Source of the DNA: Eubacteriales bacterium
GTDB lineage: Bacteria > Bacillota > Clostridia > Acetivibrionales > STF1-152
Length of the DNA: 5,693 nucleotides
Reading direction: 5' to 3'
Assembly (NCBI GenBank): GCA_028703215.1
Contig: JAQVNH010000084.1
Coordinates: 1-5,693, forward strand
Positions 5,018-5,693 of this stretch are shown one piece after another. Every line of letters begins with the position of its first letter. Position 1 is the first letter of the stretch. Under the pieces are notes generated by a model. The model searched no databases, was not told where the DNA came from, and was given only the letters and a program-made list of their open reading frames with translations. The translations under genes were made by a program, and so were the position numbers.

Positions 5018-5052
5018 TTAGAGAGCCACTAAACCTGTCCCCCTGGTCTTTT
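5018..5052 (-). repeat. Interspersed repeat copy D (minus orientation), at the stop of the YycI-like gene
   Basis: Read on the minus strand, the core CCAGGGGGACAGGTTTA is at 5046-5030, followed by GTGGCTCTCTAAAA. It begins at the TAA stop codon (5053-5051) of the upstream gene. The central positions are identical to copies A and B, with the G seen in C at the variable site (TTTAGTGG). With copy C it forms an inverted pair enclosing the HD-domain gene; with copy A it bounds the whole 3577-5052 block. Confidence 0.9.
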
Positions 5053-5693
5053 ATTCTGCGCCGTAATATTGGCATGTATCGTCCGTGAAGCAGATTCGCC
5101 ACACCGGCGCCATACTCTTATACCCGAGGTCGATTGCGGAAATCACACATCCGTCGCAATCGACTATGTTCTTGATCAGCACCTGGTGCGCCGGCAATAT
5201 CGCGGCGGGCTCGCCGAATCCAGCTACTTCCCTGTAGCTGCATTCGGCATATGAAATGCCGCCGCCGCTCAATCCAAACAATATATAATTGTCGAATATG
5301 CAGCGGCTGTCTTCCTTATATATGAAGCACACCTCCGAATCCGTTTGCCTGTCCACCGCGTAATTCCCCGCCGGCAGGCCCATCCGCTCCATGAGTTTCT
5401 TCAGTTCCCGCTGCACATCCTTCGCCGCAGCGCCGCCCCCGTCGCCGGAGCTTATTTTTATCCCCGCCTCCGGATCCTCATACTCGAAATAATAGTCCCC
5501 CTCATACTTTATGCTCGCCTTTGCGCTTCCCGTGCCGCTTCCTCCGCTGCTGCCTACTCCCTCAACGCTTCCAATGCCGCTTCCTCCGCTGCTGCCTGCT
5601 CCCTCAACGCTTCCCGTGCTGCTTCCTGTGCCGCTTCCCGATCCCGCTTCTCCGCCAAGCAGCGCCGCCTCAACTTTAGCGCGGTCCGCTCCG
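5051..5693 (-). CDS. C-terminal part of a probable YycI-like extracytoplasmic regulatory protein (partial)
   Basis: The frame ending at TAA 5053-5051 is open through the window edge (214 codons), so the GTG at 5416 is not the true start and the N-terminus is missing. Residues seen first are G-A-D-R-A-K-V-E-A-A-L-L-G-G-E, then a ~45-residue Gly/Ser/Thr-rich linker with a duplicated 14-residue unit, then a charged/aromatic stretch (Y-E-G-D-Y-Y-F-E-Y-E) and about 130 residues of globular sequence. The end (C-I-F-D-N-Y-I-L-F, a helix with L-P-A-H-Q-V-L-I-K-N-I, then I-D-L-G-Y, A-P-V-W-R-I and Y-Y-G-A-E) follows the pattern of the YycI C-terminal domain, which modulates WalK from outside the cell. 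WalJ downstream supports this. It is a pattern match by eye; another PepSY/YpeB-like or secreted protein remains possible. The DNA is more GC-rich than its neighbours. Confidence 0.55.
   Translation of the reverse strand, partial: GADRAKVEAALLGGEAGSGSGTGSSTGSVEGAGSSGGSGIGSVEGVGSSGGSGTGSAKASIKYEGDYYFEYEDPEAGIKISSGDGGGAAAKDVQRELKKLMERMGLPAGNYAVDRQTDSEVCFIYKEDSRCIFDNYILFGLSGGGISYAECSYREVAGFGEPAAILPAHQVLIKNIVDCDGCVISAIDLGYKSMAPVWRICFTDDTCQYYGAE
5531..5614 (-). repeat. Two 42-bp tandem repeats encoding a Gly/Ser linker
   Basis: Units 5614-5573 and 5572-5531 are in frame and differ at about three bases. They encode GSVEGAGSSGGSGI and GSVEGVGSSGGSGT. Partial units (GSGTGSST before, GSAKA after) suggest the array once varied in length. 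Such arrays expand or contract by slippage or recombination without breaking the frame, changing the tether length between the missing N-terminal part and the C-terminal domain. Confidence 0.85.

Noticed and set aside
5051..5416. A 121-residue gene starting at the GTG at 5416
   Set aside because: The same frame stays open upstream to the window edge with a coherent Gly/Ser linker, so the GTG is an internal codon of a longer gene.
5531..5614. CRISPR array
   Set aside because: The repeats are contiguous, in frame and coding, with no spacers; they are a protein linker array.

Overview
The window looks like chromosomal DNA of a low-to-moderate GC Bacillota, most likely a Clostridia-class organism. 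The evidence is a WalJ (YycJ)–RlmH pair, a type III pantothenate kinase, an ECF vitamin-transporter S component, AGGGG/AGGAG-type ribosome binding sites and a consensus extended -10 promoter. Every supported gene lies on the minus strand, so transcription runs from high to low coordinates. No rRNA, tRNA, CRISPR array or transposase gene is visible.

In transcription order: (1) 5693-5051 is the C-terminal part of an ORF open to the window edge. It has a Gly/Ser-rich linker with a 42-bp tandem repeat and a C-terminal domain that resembles the WalK-regulatory protein YycI. (2) 5050-3577 is a block with an HD-domain hydrolase gene and a protein-L-isoaspartate methyltransferase gene (pcm). Four copies of a short repeat (core CCAGGGGGACAGGTTTA) sit in it in alternating orientation. 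They lie tight against the genes: copies overlap the pcm and HD stop codons, abut the pcm start, and one ends at the stop of the YycI-like gene. (3) 3497-951 is a murA–walJ–rlmH unit with its own promoter at about 3554-3582, tightly spaced (16-bp gap, then a 4-bp ATGA overlap). (4) 930-1 is a vitamin unit. A promoter is followed by a roughly 150-nt structured leader ending in an intrinsic terminator, then an ECF S-component gene (probable panT), whose stop codon is directly followed by the start of coaX, cut by the window edge.

The genes fit three jobs. MurA, WalJ and the YycI-like protein point to cell-wall synthesis and its WalRK-type surveillance, with RlmH as the usual ribosome-modifying neighbour. 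PanT plus CoaX would import pantothenate and phosphorylate it, the first committed step to coenzyme A. HD hydrolase and Pcm look like an inserted pair, bounded by repeats, between the YycI-like gene and murA.

The least ordinary features are the repeat family and how it is wired into genes (last ten Pcm codons, a 28-bp terminator stem, the murA -35 region), and the panT-coaX leader, which does not match any riboswitch class I could recognise by eye.
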